From an uncultured Prevotellaceae bacterium (GTDB lineage Bacteria > Bacteroidota > Bacteroidia > Bacteroidales > Bacteroidaceae): a stretch of DNA of 9,515 nt. The DNA is taken from contig CADCQC010000306.1 in NCBI GenBank assembly GCA_902803455.1, positions 1-9,515 of the forward strand, in the 5' to 3' direction. A program made the translations under genes and the position numbers. The notes beneath the pieces were generated by a model, which was given only the letters and a program-made list of their open reading frames with translations, searched no databases and had not been told where the DNA came from. Shown in pieces: positions 7,309 to 9,515 of the stretch (positions are counted from its first letter, which is position 1; each line of letters starts with the position of its first letter).

Positions 7309-7340
7309 CAAAGGAATACAGATTTTCGCTACGCCGCAAT
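7309..7340 (-). promoter_or_regulatory. Probable Bacteroidetes-type promoter for the - strand secreted protein
   Basis: On the - strand, TTCCTTTG (complement of 7309-7316) approximates the Bacteroidetes -7 consensus TAnnTTTG, matching TTTG but having TT for TA. A TTG at 7337-7339 sits 20 bases upstream, the usual -33 spacing. The leader of about 60 bases is almost all A and T on the coding strand, with no Shine-Dalgarno, as is common for well-translated Bacteroidetes genes. Confidence 0.55.
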
Positions 7341-7406
7341 TTTTCCGTCGGATAACCGTCAATCTTGTTCGGACAACCACGGAAAAAGACGATAAAAACG
7401 GGAAAA

Positions 7407-7439
7407 GGCATCAAAAACTGTCCGAAGTGGCATCAAAAA
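7407..7439 (+). repeat. 11-bp direct repeat pair, possible regulator site
   Basis: GGCATCAAAAA occurs at 7407-7417 and again at 7429-7439. The copies start 22 bases apart, about two helical turns, so both present the same face of the DNA. The second copy ends 31 bases before the -33 element of the LRR/dockerin gene, a position that suits an activator. The region is A-rich, so chance is possible. Confidence 0.4.
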
Positions 7440-7470
7440 AGCGCAACTTTACAGCGATTTTTGTCAATCG

Positions 7471-7501
7471 TTGGTATTTTTACTATTTTTCCTTATCTTT
7501 G
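7471..7501 (+). promoter_or_regulatory. Bacteroidetes-type promoter for the LRR/dockerin gene
   Basis: TATCTTTG at 7494-7501 is an exact match to the -7 consensus TAnnTTTG. TTG at 7471-7473 lies 20 bases upstream and fits the -33 element. Transcription would begin near 7508, giving a short A/T-rich leader of about 30 bases before the ATG at 7540, with no Shine-Dalgarno sequence. Confidence 0.78.
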
Positions 7502-7539
7502 CTGCCAGATTATCTCATAAAAACCTTAATTATATATAT

Positions 7540-9515
7540 ATGGAAACAATAAAACACACTCCAAAGAAGCATGTGCGAGCATTGTTAACCCTGCTTATGA
7601 CACTTTTTGCCAGCACGTTTACCTGGGCGCAGTATATCGTCATCATGGCCAAGCCATACGAAGCGGGCGAGGTCCGTGTAGGAACGGAGATGGAGTTGGG
7701 AACGTATAATGCAGGTTCACAAGTAGGCATAGCAGAACCTGGCGAAACTGTTTACTTCGATTTTAATCCTTATAGCAATTACCGGTTCACGGGTATCACA
7801 TACGATGAAAATTTGTCAAGTGAAAATGTCACCCAGCATTCTAATGGCATCTATTCTTTCACAATGCCTGATGGTGTAATGATGATGACGATCACAATCA
7901 ATTTTGAGAAAATTCCTGAAATCGTGACCGGTGTCAATATCAACGAGACCAATTTCCCCGATAATCACTTCCGCGAGTGGCTGCTCTCCCAATCCTATGG
8001 TAAAGATGCTGTCATTACTGACGCTGAGATGTCGGGAATCACCAAGATTACAGCAAGAGGGTGCAACATACAAGACCTTAGCGGTATAGAGAACTTCAAG
8101 CAACTGACAAATCTTGATGTAGGCAATAATGTGGATACACCTGAAGAAAAGCGCAACAGAATCACCTCTCTCGACCTGTCAGGCAATCCCAAATTAAGAG
8201 AATTGTCTTGTGACTATAACCAACTCGTCTCGCTCAACGTCTCCCAGTGCCCGGAACTGAGAAAAATGGATTGCAGCAATAACCTTTTGACCACGCTTGA
8301 TGTCACCAACAATGAGAATCTGTTACTTCTCTACTGTAACGACAATCAACTGCCCGAACTTATCGTCGCCAACAATCCCAACTTAGGCGTTCTGTCGTGC
8401 TCAGGAAACCGTCTGACAGCACTTGATGTCACCAACAATCTGGTGCTGGAACAATTGTTTTGCGAAAACAACCAATTGACAGCGATTGACGTGACCAACC
8501 ATCATAAAATGATGATGTTTAATTGCAATGACAACCAACTGACATCGCTTGACTTGACGGGCTGCGACGAATTGTTCCAATTGTATATCTACAACAACAA
8601 AATCAAGGATCAGGCAATGGAAAACCTGGTCAACTCGCTTCCCTCTCCCCCCAACGGCGGTTATATGGTGGTGATAGACCTGAACAATGCGGCAGAGCAA
8701 AACGCCATCACAGATGAGCAGATAACCGTGGCAAAAGAAAAAGGATGGTCTGTAGAAGGTATCAGCGGTGATGACTTCGTGAGACTCGGCAACAATGATG
8801 AGCACGAATACGTTGACCTCGGGTTAACCAGCGGCACACTATGGGCCACCTGTAATGTGGGTGCATTCAGTCCCCAAGAATCCGGTCTCTATTTCGCCTG
8901 GGGCGACACGACAGGTCACGATTTTGACACCTCTGATGGTTACCTGTTTAATTGGGAGAACTACAAGTGGGGCGAAGTTTCAGGCTTTGACACCAGTTTC
9001 ACCAAATACTGCTCCGACAGCAGCCGTGGTAAGGATGGTTTCACAGATGGCAAATACGAACTTGATCCAGAAGATGATGCCGCCTACGTCAATTGGGGCA
9101 ACCAATGGCGGACACCCTCCAAGGAGCAGTTAGACGAATTAAGAAACGAATGTGAATGGACAAAGACCACTGTATGGGGAGTCAATGGCTATGAGGTAAA
9201 GGGTGCCAACGGCAATACCATCTTCCTGCCCGAAACAGGATGGCGTCTTGACGACATGCTGCTCGATGGCGGTGCCTATTGGTCACGCACATCCGACCCA
9301 GAAGATGTGGGAGGAGCTTACTACCTTGGCTTTGATGATTATGGATGGTACGAATATGGCGGAAGGTGCGACGGCCAGTGCGTGCGCCCGGTCTTCAACA
9401 AGGATGCAGTCGCCAAACTTTTAGGTGACGTGAACGGCGACAAGATCGTGGACGTCACCGACGTGATGCTGATGGTCAATCATATCATAGGCAATCCGTT
9501 GGATGTCTTCATCTC
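7540..9515 (+). CDS. Secreted multidomain protein: InlB-like repeat, LRR, FISUMP-type domain, dockerin; 3' end cut by window edge
   Basis: The frame from the ATG at 7540 stays open to the right edge (658 codons). Residues 1-30 are a signal peptide with a basic start (HTPKKHVR), a hydrophobic LLTLLMTLFAS and probable cleavage after TWA. Residues about 31-123 resemble a divergent InlB B-repeat (YNAGSQVGIAEPG, FTMPDG). Residues about 132-180 are the cap seen before LRRs (INETNFPDNHFREWL). Residues about 188-352 are leucine-rich repeats of 21 residues with a conserved Cys and Asn (LxCxxNxL), as in internalin J-like proteins. Residues about 424-615 look like the FISUMP/Fibrobacter major-paralogous domain: YVDLGLTSGTLWATCNVGA, YFAWGDT, WRTPSKEQLDEL, CVRPV. 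A dockerin type I repeat starts near 629, with the calcium loop DVNGDKIVDVTD. Likely surface or secreted and adhesive; substrate unknown. A second dockerin repeat is expected past the edge. Confidence 0.9.
   Translation, partial: METIKHTPKKHVRALLTLLMTLFASTFTWAQYIVIMAKPYEAGEVRVGTEMELGTYNAGSQVGIAEPGETVYFDFNPYSNYRFTGITYDENLSSENVTQHSNGIYSFTMPDGVMMMTITINFEKIPEIVTGVNINETNFPDNHFREWLLSQSYGKDAVITDAEMSGITKITARGCNIQDLSGIENFKQLTNLDVGNNVDTPEEKRNRITSLDLSGNPKLRELSCDYNQLVSLNVSQCPELRKMDCSNNLLTTLDVTNNENLLLLYCNDNQLPELIVANNPNLGVLSCSGNRLTALDVTNNLVLEQLFCENNQLTAIDVTNHHKMMMFNCNDNQLTSLDLTGCDELFQLYIYNNKIKDQAMENLVNSLPSPPNGGYMVVIDLNNAAEQNAITDEQITVAKEKGWSVEGISGDDFVRLGNNDEHEYVDLGLTSGTLWATCNVGAFSPQESGLYFAWGDTTGHDFDTSDGYLFNWENYKWGEVSGFDTSFTKYCSDSSRGKDGFTDGKYELDPEDDAAYVNWGNQWRTPSKEQLDELRNECEWTKTTVWGVNGYEVKGANGNTIFLPETGWRLDDMLLDGGAYWSRTSDPEDVGGAYYLGFDDYGWYEYGGRCDGQCVRPVFNKDAVAKLLGDVNGDKIVDVTDVMLMVNHIIGNPLDVFI
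8296..8439 (+). repeat. Exact 18-bp repeat within LRR coding region
   Basis: CTTGATGTCACCAACAAT, encoding LDVTNN, occurs identically at 8296-8313 and 8422-8439, exactly 126 bases or two LRR units apart. A diverged third version (ATTGACGTGACCAAC) follows at about 8485. The identity at DNA level points to expansion of the repeat array by duplication or recombination. Confidence 0.75.

Noticed and set aside
7249..7380. N-terminal extension of the - strand secreted protein to the ATG at 7378-7380
   Set aside because: The extension is lysine/isoleucine-rich translation of an A/T-rich leader and promoter, and it would place a clear signal peptide 45 residues inside the protein.
8101..8600. Periodic DNA repeats as a CRISPR or satellite array
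   Set aside because: The period is 63 bases in frame and encodes 21-residue leucine-rich repeats; the units are too diverged to be CRISPR repeats.

Overview
The window looks like Bacteroidales chromosomal DNA, most likely Prevotella or a close relative. Four things point there: Bacteroidetes-type promoters (a TAnnTTTG-like -7 box about 20 bases from a TTG -33 element), A/T-rich leaders without Shine-Dalgarno sequences, three lipoproteins with acidic residues right after the lipobox cysteine, and a large secreted protein combining InlB-like, leucine-rich repeat, FISUMP-type and dockerin modules. No tRNA, rRNA, CRISPR array or insertion sequence was seen.

Left two thirds (1-6458, + strand): a tightly packed four-gene unit. 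It opens with the C-terminal part of a MACPF (membrane attack complex/perforin) protein cut by the window edge. Next come a complete MACPF lipoprotein with an intact YGTH...GG signature, a lipoprotein of the BMP/PnrA substrate-binding family, and a lipoprotein that fuses a type-1 periplasmic-binding domain to a legumain-like C13 cysteine protease. The last two junctions are ATGA stop/start overlaps, so these products are probably made together. A long bidirectional hairpin terminator (6472-6516) ends the unit.

Right third: an uncharacterised secreted protein on the - strand (6532-7248) converges on that terminator. It is divergent from a large secreted multidomain protein (7540 to the window end) that runs off the right edge. 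Their 291-base intergenic region holds two opposed promoters and a pair of 11-bp direct repeats 22 bp apart.

The most interesting element is the four-gene unit. Bacteroidales MACPF proteins include the BSAP antimicrobial toxins, which are usually described as single genes. Here two MACPF proteins sit with two ligand-binding lipoproteins that have no transporter partners, one of them carrying a clan CD protease. My working idea, which is inference, is a surface lipoprotein complex in which ligand sensing and proteolysis control or activate MACPF pore formation. No immunity or target gene is visible.
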